Notes under the pieces: model-generated | What the model was told of the DNA's origin: nothing | Databases searched by the model: none | The model's input: only the letters and a program-made list of their open reading frames with translations | NCBI GenBank assembly: GCA_004009845.1 | Contig: RMBW01000059.1 | Span: 1 to 64,000 of the forward strand | DNA: 64,000 nt | Direction of reading: 5' to 3' | Origin: Davidsoniella eucalypti | Taxonomy: Eukaryota > Ascomycota > Sordariomycetes > Microascales > Ceratocystidaceae | Position numbers and translations under genes: made by a program | Shown: positions 36,213-48,939 of the stretch, in pieces | How the letters are laid out: each line of letters begins with the position of its first letter | How positions within the stretch are numbered: the stretch's first letter is position 1

Positions 36213-39200
36213 AAAACGCCACAGAGCCACATTCGGGGATATATACTAAATGTGAAGTAGCGGCTTTCGTACTGGTACATCTTGACTTCACAATAGATAC
36301 GTATATATGAAGCACGATCAGATTGCATCATTAGCAACGAAACATCTCAAGTCTCTGTCTATTATTCACAGGTTGTATTTCATTCTTTACAGTTTAAGAC
36401 ATGGAACATCATTGTACACTAATAACGACATGTTTTTGTCAAACCTGCCAGATAGCCTCGTCCTACGCAGCTACCTGCTGTGTAGAGGAAGTCCAGTCAG
36501 CTAGGCACAGATCATATATGTGGCTGTGGTTGGGGAATAGGCAAATTTACATGGCTGTGTACAACATACAAGTGGCGAGACTAGAGTCTGAGAAGATATG
36601 TGTATCCATGAACTCGGTGAGCCCGTTCGAGATTTGTTCTACTTGCACTTGATTCCTCATAGTAGCATCACGTTAACTTCGATGTGGTGTTTCTAGAGCT
36701 TTCTGCTACTTAGATTCGACAGCGTAGCAGTACTAAAGCGTTTATTCTCATTATAGAGTTCGCGTAAGCAGGTATCCCAAAAGGATATACTGATTATGAA
36801 CTAAACAGGATCTCTAGTCCCGTAACAATGCAGGGAGAGATCTATAAACGAGGGACTGATAGCGAAAGAACAGGAAAGTATCCGGTATTCGTGATACTGG
36901 AGTATTCCGGGCCGCATAAACGAAGCCGTCGGGCCCGATTCATCGTTACCTTGATTTCCATTCTGGTCTGCTGCAGATATAAATTTGGTGGGCGATGACG
37001 AGAATGCAAGCTCTTTCCAGATTGTTTGCCAGTTTGATATATACCAAGCTAGTAGCCTGGCCTAGTGAATAGGCCCTTGATTACGTTGTAGTTATGCAAC
37101 AATTGTTTTCTGGCGTATACATACTTATGCAACATGGCTGTATTTTACATTAGCCCAGCTACTATAAAGACCAATCAATCAAGGAATATTGCTTAGTATG
37201 GTCAGCCGGACATATTACACCATCACTACGGCATGTAATATATGGGAAAAAATGTACTAAAATCCGGACCTCCAAAAATGGAGGCAGATATGTATTGTTG
37301 GTACTGTGTAGACTGTGTGAGTTAATATGTATGTCGTGATATCCATCCGCATAGCATCCCATACCGGTGTGCTCATATTACACCTTGACGGGCGTCATTT
37401 CCTGGCAGCAGTGACAGCAAGACGCTACAGGCTAGTTGCGTTGCTAGATCGTATTATGCCGTGCCCTGGTATATTACAATGCACCATCTTCCTCCTCAGG
37501 CTCTTGAGAAACTCTGTTTTCTCTCTTTGCTGTGCATCTTTGTCTAGCTTTTGCTGCAGCAAACAGCGCATGTGGCCCAGCACCAGCGTTGTAATGGCAG
37601 CATCTTGTATATACATACATGTCCGATGCTTTTGCCCTACAGCACATATCATACATGAATATAAGCACCCACCCGAGCGTCTTCTGATCACATTGCATGG
37701 CTGGTCGGTTGGGGACCGTGGCCTCAAGCAGACGCCGTTACAGGGCACTGGACATGATGCAACAGGGTTTACAGAGAACAAAGACAAGGTAATGAGAAAA
37801 AATACAGAAGGAAATAGAAAGAAGAAAATAAAGAAATACGGTCAAAGAGGGGCACTCAGTCATTAATAGAGCATAAAAATATACAGTAGTGTATCAAGGT
37901 ACACACAAGACATGATATGCTAAAGAAGGGTAGAGATGGCCTGGAGCCAATCTTCCAAGCTTACACACAGAAGCTTATTGCTTCAATACCTCGTATGCCG
38001 TCTTGATACATAGCTCTTAAACTTGGCCATGCTCTATATGCAATCACTACTTTTACTAATAACGATGTCGCATTCAGAAAGTCGGTGAACCCTAGATCAA
38101 ATGAGAAAACAATGAACAGCAGGAAAAAAAAACCTTCAGAGATACCCTTAAGAACAGAGGCACAAAACAGGCTAAGATGAAGCTGGTAGAGAGGCCGGCA
38201 CGCACAAATCGGGAAACCAACTATCACAAGCTGGAGCCGCTCACTAAATGTAACAGTGTTACTTTATATGTCATAGACTAGCCGGGCTCTCCATTAGGGG
38301 GGTGGGTGTTAGTTTGGCGTTTTCAGGCCTTTCTATCGATGTTTAGTTATATGTCTACATCTATATATACAGCTATATATCTCTCTCTATATGACTTTGT
38401 ACAGCTAGTTGGACGTAAATCAGAAGCATGAATCGCTATGATCCCTCTGTGGCCCTTGGACAAACAGGACCCTTTCTTTGGCCCTATGATGTCAACAATC
38501 ACTCATTCACTACTCATACACTACTGTTGCAGTTTCAACCGGTCTCTCATCTTTCATCTTGCATTTGAGGCCAAGCCGGCCGAGTCCTTTCCACTCATAT
38601 AGCCAGTAAACCTCAGTCAAGAAGCTTCACTATCCCCAAGTAAGGGTCACTAAATCGGCCTGCTCGAGTCGCATCTACACCACTACTAACACTAATATCT
38701 ATACGCCGGACTGACTAGGATGTCGATATCGCTAAATGTAGACCGCTCTTTCCTGCAGAGAAACATGAAGAGTTTTCATTGGGATACTTTTTTTTCTCTT
38801 TTCCTTTTCTACAGCCATTATGCTATCTGCCCAGTCGTCTTCTAGGCTATTGATTGTCTTGCGATCTCTTGCTTTGTTTGGATCGTCCTAGCCAGGATAA
38901 AAGCGAAGACCAAAAGGGTGTTATAAAAGATATGCAAGGGCTTCAGATATGATAATATACAAAGCTGGATTTCAGCGGCCAATACACCGATCTTATAGCT
39001 AAATTACAGGCTATCTGCTCCGTAAGTCATCCTGCCCGTGACAGCCTACAGTGATTATATATCCCAAACTTGTGTAAATCAAATCCGAACCTTTCACCGT
39101 CAATGATAATCCGTTTCTTGGCATCAATATGTTGAGGCCTTCTGAGACTAGTCTTGCTAATTATGTTTTTTGTCTATCATCGTGTATTTGATAATCACTG

Positions 39201-42200
39201 CTGGGTGATAGTCTCGGCCGTGACAACGATATTCTACGCTTGGGTCTGATGATCTTGCAGCAGATAGTCAGGTCTATAGTATGATCACGGCTGGTTGATA
39301 CTGTAACCTAGCTAGATATCGATATATTCTGCATTGTATCCAAGTCCTTTCTCATTATTGTGTCTTCTGTCAGAAAGATGATGTCTGACGTTACGTAGTA
39401 ATACTACCAGAAATGCTAGTAGACTCATCATAGCCCAATATCCTCATTAGAATCCTCTCGAAGTATGAGAAGATATGGACCTTGAGGAGCAGCCAGTCCA
39501 ATCTAATTGTACAGCTGCCGTCGTTGCAATAGCTTGTGATTTGACACTCACCTGCTTATAGAGCCACTTCCATGACTTGCAGTCTCTCTACCAGATATTT
39601 CTTTCATACGAAGGAGATCTAGCCCATGCTTGCTCTGCTCCCATTGGTGATTGTATACAGGTCTCACATAACATCGGGCTGTGTAGGTGGGTCATAAATC
39701 AAGGTCTACTATGAAGCTATATCTGTACCTTATATGCGGTTAGTTCGGAAAAGAGTCACTATAATTCTATCTGAGCACTAGTAAAAAGGGCGCTTTTTAG
39801 AGCAGATGTATGTATTTATGTACCAACTAGTTATACTCATCATATACGTTATGACGTCAAAATATATATTCTTAATAGTACAATATAAATACTCTCTTCT
39901 ACCGCCATATACAACATATATACTTGAAGTATCATTTATTCTATACATACAAAATCTAGAAAATGGGTGGGATGGTCTGGCAGCCATGCATCCAAAGGTA
40001 AAAAAAAATCAAGCGTTGGGCTTTTTTATAGCTGATTGCCATTTTTTCAATATAAAAGAAGCCATCGCCCACTATTTGAACCAAACCGGCATTGTAAAAA
40101 AAGATCCGTTTCGTTTATACACATATCCATATGCACATACATGTAAATATCTCAAACACTCGCGCCAATGTGCTCTTTTTACGTGCATTTTGTTTCTAAA
40201 ACTATCAAGTGACGACTCTCCAAATCTACATACAAGACAACTAGTAGATATATATTCTCTTCTTGGTCGATCAAACTTTGTAGATTCCAGTTCTTAGACA
40301 TCTTTTTTTTTCCTCCCAGCCTAGCTATGGCACTTATCTCTTAGGTCTCTTTATATCCTTAGTAAAAGCCCAATGCAACATTCTGCGCCAAGCGAATCAA
40401 GGCTAAGGATATTTTCAAAGGAGCAGATTTCCTACGGGCTAGAACACTGATATGAGAGTTATGAGAAAAGAGCGAGAAATGCTTCGTTTGTATATGTATA
40501 TATATCTATATATCTTGTCTCGCCTTGTTTAGATATTTATCAATGCGGCCCTCCACAAAAAGCTTTCAAAAAGCCTTGAAATAATAGATTTCAGGTCTTC
40601 AAATACCCGGTTGTTGTACAATTCTAACCTACAAAACAATGCTATAGTGAGTCTCCAAAAGACAAAGTTTTATTTCTCGATTGCCAGTATCTCCCCAATA
40701 GTGTTTCGTTGGATGGCCTATTGCGATACTTCAGGCAGTAGCCCATAAGATCTCATATAGCTCACAAAATGTGCATTTGAGCTGTTTCTAAATGTTTCAA
40801 TTTTGGCCTATCCTAAGTTAGAAATATATGTATGTTGTATGTTGGGATAAATAGATACTATGACGATGCTCCCAATCCTACCATAGATATGTGAGATGTC
40901 TTTGGCCAATACATGACTATACACGAGTAGATACAGCCTCACTGTAAGTTTACCCAGCAGTCGATTTAGAGCCAGTCAGTCTTTCATTTTGCATTTAATA
41001 AGGCGGCATTGGTTGTCTCCTTATTACCGTGTGTTATTAACGCTCTACGGCACATCAAGAGAAACATATGACGCAGAGAAATACATAGATATTCAGTCTA
41101 GTTGCAGGTATGAGACACTTGGACAAACGGTAAATAGTACAGATGAAAACCTCAACTGTTTGATAGTCATGTGAGACGCGGCGATGTCGGCAGTTTGAAC
41201 ACCACAGTTTAAAATGATGGGTATGCTGGATATGGCATCAAAGCCGCATTGTCTGCGTAATATCTGGGGCTTGCTCAGGATATGTATGGCGGTCAGCCAG
41301 TCATTGCCTTGTCATGAGCGTATAAGCAAGGACAACTGGCGGAAACTTGACTTTGTAGTACAAAGAAGGGCATTATTGGAAGCGTACAACAGGGTGACGA
41401 TAGTTGTGCGAGCAGAGCAGGCATGTGTTGTTGATATAGACAGGGAGTTGAATATACACATACGATTCAAACTCAGCGACCAACAAGTGTTTCCCTTTCT
41501 TAGATAATCACATGATCAAATATGATAAGACAAAAAGAAGAGTGAAAAAAGAACAGCTGGCAGGTGCCTAATCACTTATAAGTGCCTTGCTTAAACGATT
41601 AGCCAGCCTCCTAGTTAGCTTGCACGGTAGACTTAGCTTAAGCTTCCCCATGTCGTTGAGCATTGTTTACAAGGTCATCATGGTAAATTCCGTTTGGTTG
41701 TCGTGTTATGTAGCATATTGGTTGAGGCTCAAAGTTTGAAATACCCATGGCTTATCACGGGGGTCTTCAGATAAAGAAGTAGAAAGAAGTGGCGACGAAA
41801 AGCAAGTATGATGTATCTGAAATATGCTTGCAATATCAGAGCTCCTAGGTTCTTCGTAGATTTAGTCATCCTTCAAGTCTTTGACCGTAAATTTAAGCCA
41901 TAGACAAAAACATTCATACCCGGTCGTCAATATCATACCAATAGTCGGTATTACACAAGCAGTTCGTCCAGACCAACTGTACCAAAAGGCAGGTGATACA
42001 AAAGAGCTATGAGCAAATAGAATAGCTCAAGTTACTCAAAGTATTCTCAAAAGCATTTGGAGAAGAAAAAAAATAGGTCTAAACGTAGTGAAAATATGAT
42101 GCATGGTCACATGGGTTCAATATCAGTCAAAATCTAACTTGTTAGACATAGCCAATAAGAATGCTTTTAAAAGCGTGGTCAACTCAGCCAAGACTTTGCA

Positions 42201-43500
42201 GGGATACCACATTGTACGATAGGACTTCAGAGAGAAGGCATCGAGATTTTATGTCGTCAAGCAAAGCACTGCTCGGTTTTTTTTTCCTCCCCTCTTTTCC
42301 TAGACACCACCAAGGGATCATAAGCAGCTGTAAGTTGTTTTCCCTTCGCTTTCGTTGGGAAAGAAATATACATCAAGACACTGTCTCGAATCGGCGGAAC
42401 ACAGAGGGATACCATATGCATTCTCGGCTCAGTTGACCGAGAATACCAAGAGTATCTGATCGGGGGTTTTCCTATAGCGAGAGCTATACACACCGTCTAT
42501 CCATCATCATACCTCTCGGGAATTTGCTAAGTGGTTGCCAAGAAGACTGGGCTTTCAAAGGGATGAATATTTCTGTTCTCGCCTAGTAGAAACAGCGTGT
42601 GTCCCCAATTGTTTAGTATGGCTCGATATACGCGTCAGGCTATGCATTGCGGTTCGGCATCCCTTAACTAGAGGTCCTATATCTTTAATCTTGATATCTA
42701 GAGGGATAATGCAAAAGGAAACAAATTGCGGCATAAACACAAAGTACTCATCATAGCACCCAGACCCATAGTCGGTAAGTAACAAAAGTAGTGCAAACAA
42801 CGACAAGCGGTGCGTTTGCGAATAGCTTCATATTAGGCAAACAAATAGCCACTAGCAAACCTCGAAGTATGCATGAGCCACGTCGATGGGTTGAATAAGA
42901 CTTGGTTATAGACGGAACAGCCACTAGTATAAGTACACAAGTACAGATTGCTCCTGTATGAAGACAGTCTCTCAATAAGCTTCGAACAATGTAGGAGGGC
43001 CTCAAGAGAGCGACTAGCGTTCTCTATATATATATAAATTCCGAGCCCATCTCGCCTATCGCCTACTGCATGCTGACGATTCCAAATAGGCAGTTTTCCC
43101 AAGTAAGAATGTCTTTTATATACAACTATACATACAGCTAAACTGCTCAGTGGATCTAGCGAGAGAACAAAAGAGACGGCATCAGCGTCACATTGAACAT
43201 CGACAGGATAGCATTGGGTCCCCAAGTATAAAAGATACGACGAATTTTCTTATCCTACTGACAGGAGACCAAGGAAAAGACCGAGAAAAATCGGAAAAAT
43301 CAGAGCCAATGCACGGATTTTGCCTCTGATATCCTTGTCCAAAATGTGGAAAAGCCAACTTTAACGTCAGCTTAGCTCGATTCTATTGTTGAATCGCCAT
43401 AGTCTGAATCCTAAGCTATCCAATGCAACAACAATGGAAGCCTCTAAGTAGGCTTGCCCTAATGCAGTTTTCGCCCGCGTTTTATAGTGGGTTTCTTGTT
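36213..43500. other. Gene desert, part 6
   Basis: No gene can be supported. The longest frames are 37327-37866 (plus, 179 codons) and 39806-40297 (plus, 163 codons). The first is opposed by a 120-codon frame on the other strand; the second is AT-driven and starts in a hydrophobic Tyr/Ile-rich run. Neither shows a domain. A 12-bp perfect palindrome CACTTATAAGTG lies at 41573-41584. Confidence 0.45.
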
Positions 43501-43535
43501 TTCTTTTCTACTGCTGGTGCTCCATGCTTTCTAGA

Positions 43536-43937
43536 TTAGTTGAGCAACAGCACTCCAAGCATGCCTGACTTCGATAGCCAAAGAGAGGAGAAGCCTAAAC
43601 AAAGAAGGGCCATTTTTCTAGTCTCTAGCTGCCAGCCTGATTCAGCGCTAATTTCGGCCAGCAACACACTGCAAAAAAGCAAATGCTTCGCTTTATCGTA
43701 AAAGACCGCCAGGCCTTCTTGCTGGGCTGACAATTCCCACCAACTTCACTCATCCAGACTCTTGAATGCCAAGCGAGATGCTTCTGCCAGGCCAATACAA
43801 CAGCCAAACGGCCTCTCCAAGGGCAACCCGCTTATGCTAGCCTGCAACAATGTGGTCCCGCCTCGGGCTTCATGCTTTGTGAATATTGCCGTATTCTCTT
43901 TCCGGCCATCTCTTGAATTCACAGCCCACGATTCCAT
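43536..43937 (-). pseudogene. Possible decayed coding fragment: two frames in register separated by one stop
   Basis: Frames 43937-43746 (63 codons, ATG start) and 43733-43536 (65 codons) lie in the same reading frame and are split only by a TGA and three to four codons, so one base change would give about 133 codons. The region is GC-richer than its surroundings and also carries a 101-codon frame on the plus strand (43762-44067). No family is recognised from the translation (contains SISGLPLERPFGCC and LAVFYDKAKHLLF). It could be an old gene or transposon relic, or simply a GC-rich patch with few stops. Confidence 0.2.
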
Positions 43938-46900
43938 CAGTCGTTTATTATGTACTTGTGCTGCAGCATCTCAGGAGCCAAGTTTAGCCAAAGAATGCAC
44001 ATACCAATTGGACAAGTCGAAGTGGGCCTCGGCAGAATTTTCCATGTTCACAGTGTGTTCCTTCTAAAAATCGCTCCTGGCCCTCTTCAGTATCGGTTGT
44101 TCGAACCTCGCGATAGCCAATAAAATGTACTGTCCTTTCTGTACAGGGAATATGCATATTCATGTTCTGTTTCTGTTATTCTCGAATGACGACGGTATCG
44201 CCAGCAAGAATCGGCTCATTATGCGAGCCACTAATTGAATTGAAAGGCTATGAGGTCATAGCCGTAACCCCAAACCCTTGTGGTAGCTCAGGATGCTGAC
44301 TTGGCCAATATGCATGAAAATACACGGTACAAGTAATTTGCGTGTTCGCTAACCCAGCTTCATTCGTCGTTACTTGGGATATAAGATAGTGCTTTGGTTA
44401 TGTCAGCGTGATGCTTCCAGAGAAGAAAAACACAAATAGTACCATGTAGTTGGTTTAGGGATAGGTGGTGAGCCTTCCTTTTGAAAGTGGAAAAAGACCA
44501 AGGTTTGTGCCACAAAAACTTGGAGCTCTTTAAGATGCTAACATTCCTTGAACCCTGTAGAAATTCCATCTTATCGAGGTTCCTCGGTCAAGGTCAACCA
44601 TCTTTTTATTTTTATTTTTATTTTTTATTTTAACCAGGTATGCATTGTAACATTCATTTTATTATTACTTTTTTTTCCCTTGCCTATAGTCGCATTCAAT
44701 GTAATTCTTCATTTTGGCAGACTTTATTATACGAACACAGAAATATATGCTATTTTTCTCTATCCTCGGACGACCAAAGAACATCAAAGTCCCTTCTAGC
44801 GCAAATACAGCAAATTCTAATATCCTCGTGGAGTTTTGGATCGCCGCAGCCAGAATACAATAAGCTTCTACAAGTGTTCTGTGTCTTTTCTTCCCATCTA
44901 CCCAAACAATCTCGTATTCGTGTTGATATATAAGCCGTCGAACTTTATATCCAGCAGATACGTTTCACGCAGAGTTAGCGCTGATATCAAGCGCAGCCAG
45001 TTGCCGAACTGAATGGGAGTCACACCTGGAAACCTCTGTATCTCGCCATAATGCCAGAACATTGGGCGACACCGATAATTGCGTTGCACATGTCGATTGC
45101 CGACAATGATGCGCTTCGATATCACCAACAAGCAAACAAACCCTCACATAGGATGTCTAACATGGCATATATGAATTGGCTGGAATCTAAAATAGATTGA
45201 ATGTGCTTTCACAAGTGTGATTGTGTATTGCGTATCATGGATATAACTAAAATGCAGATTTTCCATCCAATATAGTTCACATTGAGGCGGCTCACAAAAT
45301 CCATAGATGCCGCTTTCCAGCCTTTAATTTAGCACGTTGCTATAGCTTCTTGGTGTGCTCGGGCAGTCCTTGTTCTTGTTCATACAGCGCCAAGTCCTGA
45401 AGGGCGAGTTGCCTTCTTTAAAAATCAGCTCGGCCGTGGCTCTAATTACTACATTAGCTCCGTGCAACCATAAGGGGGTTTATTCTGTTTTATCCTCTTC
45501 TTCTTTTTTTCAATTTCTTCGGCGGATGTCTTTTGTTCCGATCTTCTCGGCTCTCTGACCTGTGGCAAACAAACATATCAAGAATAGTACGTAAAGCTCA
45601 ACAATCCATAGAAGACTTATACGTTCCTTGATTTGTTTGAGAATGATGTTTGTTCCTTTCGTCAACAGGTTGCTTGTAGACTGTCTAGTTGCGATCAACG
45701 AGGCCTCTCAGATCATGATCATGCTGAACATCTTCTTAGGACCGAATCGTCCCTCTCTATCAAGGGCCTCCCTGTACACCATAGAAATATCGTTGACTCG
45801 CCAGAATGAACATGGACTTTGCCAATTCCGTAGTTGACTTCATAAGGCCTCTGGTGCCTAGTTGATAATCCGATAATTACTATATCTTGGTAGCCGGGAA
45901 ACATGTATCAACCACTTGATTTCCTAATTTCCTAATTTGTGAACTGATGCTTGGGTAATGGCGATATACTTGCATTAACTGACGACTCATGAGTATCCGC
46001 CATTACTGTGTTGTTACTTTGTCCTCTCTCTTCAACTTTATATATGAAAATGTGGCTTTTTGGTGCCGATTGGCCTTCTTTTCCTGTCCATGCCCTGTTT
46101 TGTTCCGTTATACCTCTTTTCTGCATGTTTTTCTGTCCTTGCTGTGATCTGTTTGATTAAATTACAGGCCGCTCGGTTTTAGTGACATATCCTGGTCCGT
46201 GCTGTATATGTCTGGGTTCTTCTGTAGCGTGGCACAGGAACTATGAAGGGATAGAAGTATGTACGTAGGTTGATAGTGTAAATGTTAATGGAAGAAATCA
46301 AGAGTAACTGTGGGAGCCGTTGAATCTCCTTGCCAAGTCTATATATCACAAGTTATATGACTCGCAGGGCCTAGATTCTTCAATTAGTCGTTATATACCT
46401 CTTGATATGACTACTAGCTCTTTATATCATCGTGAAACGTGAGTAGATAGCATTGAAGTGAATTAATCATATGCCTTGTATCCACGACCCAGCAAGATAC
46501 TGTGAGTCTTGGTGAGGCCAACTTGACGAGGGATAGGGCCTGGAACTTGTCTTGAACCAGCCTTTATGGGTACAGCCAAGAAAATGTATACACTTGACTT
46601 TTCATTCCAATGACGGAGCTAGAGGGATGTTATAAATGGTTGAAAGCGAAAAGAATATATGAAATTATACGGTGTCTTTGTTCAGCACCACGACGTATGA
46701 AGGAAGAAAGATACAAGAACGGAAATTAGCCTAACTCCCTTACAAGGTCTTGTAAAAACCGGCTATTTTGGTTACCAATCGAGCTCATTGCTCACATCAT
46801 GCCCAAGTCATATTCTGGTCTAGACCTTAGGCCTCCCTGCGACATTGTATGTAAGTTAATCGACATCAAATACATGCTAGAAACATTGTCTGTGTTTATA

Positions 46901-48152
46901 TTGATGATCAATCAAGAAAGCCAGTAACAGAGTATCAAATTAGAAGGTGTGTGGCCTCGATTTTGATAATGGCCGGGTTAGAATAACTTGATTGAAGAGA
47001 ATAAGGATGTACCTTTATCTGCCTGTTAGATTCCCTGTTTTTTATATCTAACAAGTACTGAATACGTCTAAACTTTTTTTCTTGCTTACAAAACAATTAA
47101 TACGCAAACCCTAGTAGAAGCAGCTAGAGTATTCTAACATGATTTCATTTCGCTTACATTAGAGTCAGTCCCGAGCAAATTGGTCTTTTAAGGTAAAACC
47201 CTGTTAATAAGCAAAGGTTCCAAGACAAATTGTCATTACTAGTTATAGGTTGGTATACTAGTACACCACCTATTAGTACAATGTATGTACACATACTAGC
47301 TCAAATCGAATAAAGACATCTCGTTTTCAAGTTTAGGGTGAGAGTGAAGCCTTGTAGTACGACTTAAGATTATAGATAGTAATACAATGTAGCCTGAACA
47401 AAGAGAAGACATACAACTAGGCATCACGGCATTTTTGCAACTAGCATGGCAAATGACTATATCTGACTTCGTGCAACATAAGAGCGATGATTAGAAGTGA
47501 CCAATCTCATTTATACTTACTTGCTTGGCTAGCACTTAACAGCCATGCTCATTCTGACTCACTTCTCACCTGCTGGCCTGTGTCGCCGCCGAGGGTGTGC
47601 ACAAGGAGATATGCGCCGCTGGTGCCTTCTCGGGGGCAAGACCAGTTGCTATTCTGAGCTCTGGGGGAGGGAATAGAAGGAGAAGAAGGAAAGGAGGAAG
47701 AAGAGGATAGAGGTGCTCTGGCGCGTTCTTTTTGTCTTCTGATACCACGGAGACTGTATCTGATGCGTAGCGTATTTGCAGTTGGTTGGACGTGCACGGC
47801 ACGCTGCCTCCCCCAGAGAAGAGGATGGAATGAGATAGTAGCGGCACATGTATTATCACAAGCAGAAGACAACGATGGCAAGAGGAGGGAGATACGGATG
47901 CTGGTCGCTTATTGTATTTCCATTCTACTGTGATGTACGTTATGATATTTTGTACATGTAGTTGTCAATATATTGCTGTTGAGTTTCTCATTATTGTAGC
48001 TGGACAAATTTGGGTTTGATAACGATAGTTGAAGAGGCGGTGATATCGTAAGAAGCAAGACACACATTTTTCTTCTCTTCTTTTCAAAATCGACAAAACA
48101 ATGAGTAGTGAAAAAATAAAAAGACAGGTCTTATCAACCAAAAGGACAGAAT

Positions 48153-48167
48153 GGGGGGGGGGGGGGG
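48153..48167 (+). repeat. Poly-G tract of 15 bases
   Basis: Uninterrupted G homopolymer about 0.8 kb upstream of the gp1-like gene. Such tracts can form quadruplexes and are prone to length error. Confidence 0.85.
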
Positions 48168-48379
48168 TTGCCGTAAGAACAAAATCAATTCGTACTGTAG
48201 GCGAACAGGATATTAATCATTAAATACATCAAATATATGTGTCATTTCGATAAAAAATGAGTTTTTATGTGGAAACAACACGCCCCCTTTACATAAAATC
48301 GATAAACTTGTCGACATTTTTGGAATTACCAATTTTTCGTTCTTTTCATGCGGATTTGTTTAAAAGAAGCAGTCACCCA

Positions 48380-48939
48380 CTCGCCGACTTTGTAACTACT
48401 GAATTCTAATCCTGCTCCTAGTCTTGCTCTTGCAACACGACATTAATTTTTCTTCTTGGACTGGACTACTTTCGACTCTATCACGAACTACCTTCCGCCA
48501 TTCGATCATCATCGTCTCATCATTCTTCTCATTCCTCATCAGGTCGTCTACCGTGGACTCCAGATATCTTAATCTAATCAATCTCGTCATCCATCGTCCT
48601 CAAAACTTGCATCTGCCACCAGAAACACATACTCTGGTCTTGCCTCGTACACATTGGGCACTCCAAGCTTTCTTTCAATATTGATATGTGCTGCTCTTTA
48701 AACGCTGCCGTTCCTCAAAACTGCATAGTGAGCTGAAGCCACAACACAACGTCTACACATAGCATCTTCCTACAGCATATTGTTTGTTTCTATCCATTCT
48801 TGTCGTTTCTTTCTTTTTTCTTCGTTTCGGTTGGTGATCAAAACGAGGGTAACTTGACCTCTTAGGCGGTCATCTCACTGTATCCCACCACCTCATCGTG
48901 TCATATACGCACCAAAGCACGACACACACACTAGCCACA
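48380..48939 (+). promoter_or_regulatory. Pyrimidine-rich promoter/leader of the gp1-like gene
   Basis: The plus strand changes abruptly to C/T-rich sequence from about 48380 and stays so until the ATG at 48940 (CTTCTTGG, CATTCTTCTCATTCC and similar). This is the typical signature of fungal promoters and leaders, and it suggests a leader of several hundred bases. No TATA box stands out. The 86-codon frame in it starts at TTG and is not called. Confidence 0.5.

Larger units (their letters stand above)
43501..48379. other. Gene desert, part 7
   Basis: No firm gene. Contains the GC-richer patch at 43.5-44.07 kb and a purine-rich patch at about 47.64-47.72 kb. A run of 15 G lies at 48153-48167. 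The 110-codon minus frame at 47549-47881 starts at TTG, not ATG, and overlaps two other frames on the same strand, so I do not call it. Confidence 0.45.

Noticed and set aside
37327..37866. 179-codon plus-strand frame, the longest in the central desert
   Set aside because: A 120-codon frame opposes it on the minus strand over the same bases. The translation has no domain or consistent composition, changes abruptly to a Lys-rich tail driven by an A-rich tract, and has no promoter-like leader.
39806..40297. 163-codon plus-strand frame
   Set aside because: Very AT-rich, with Tyr/Ile/Leu content that follows from TA-rich DNA; no recognisable family and no supporting context.
47549..47881. 110-codon minus-strand frame
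   Set aside because: Its start is TTG rather than ATG and two other frames overlap it; the Ser/Pro run comes from a purine/pyrimidine repeat at 47640-47720.
24122..48379. Heavily RIP-mutated or centromeric block
   Set aside because: AT content is only moderate and CpA and TpG are common by eye; no long homogenised AT-rich tract or repeated unit is visible. A computed RIP index would settle it.
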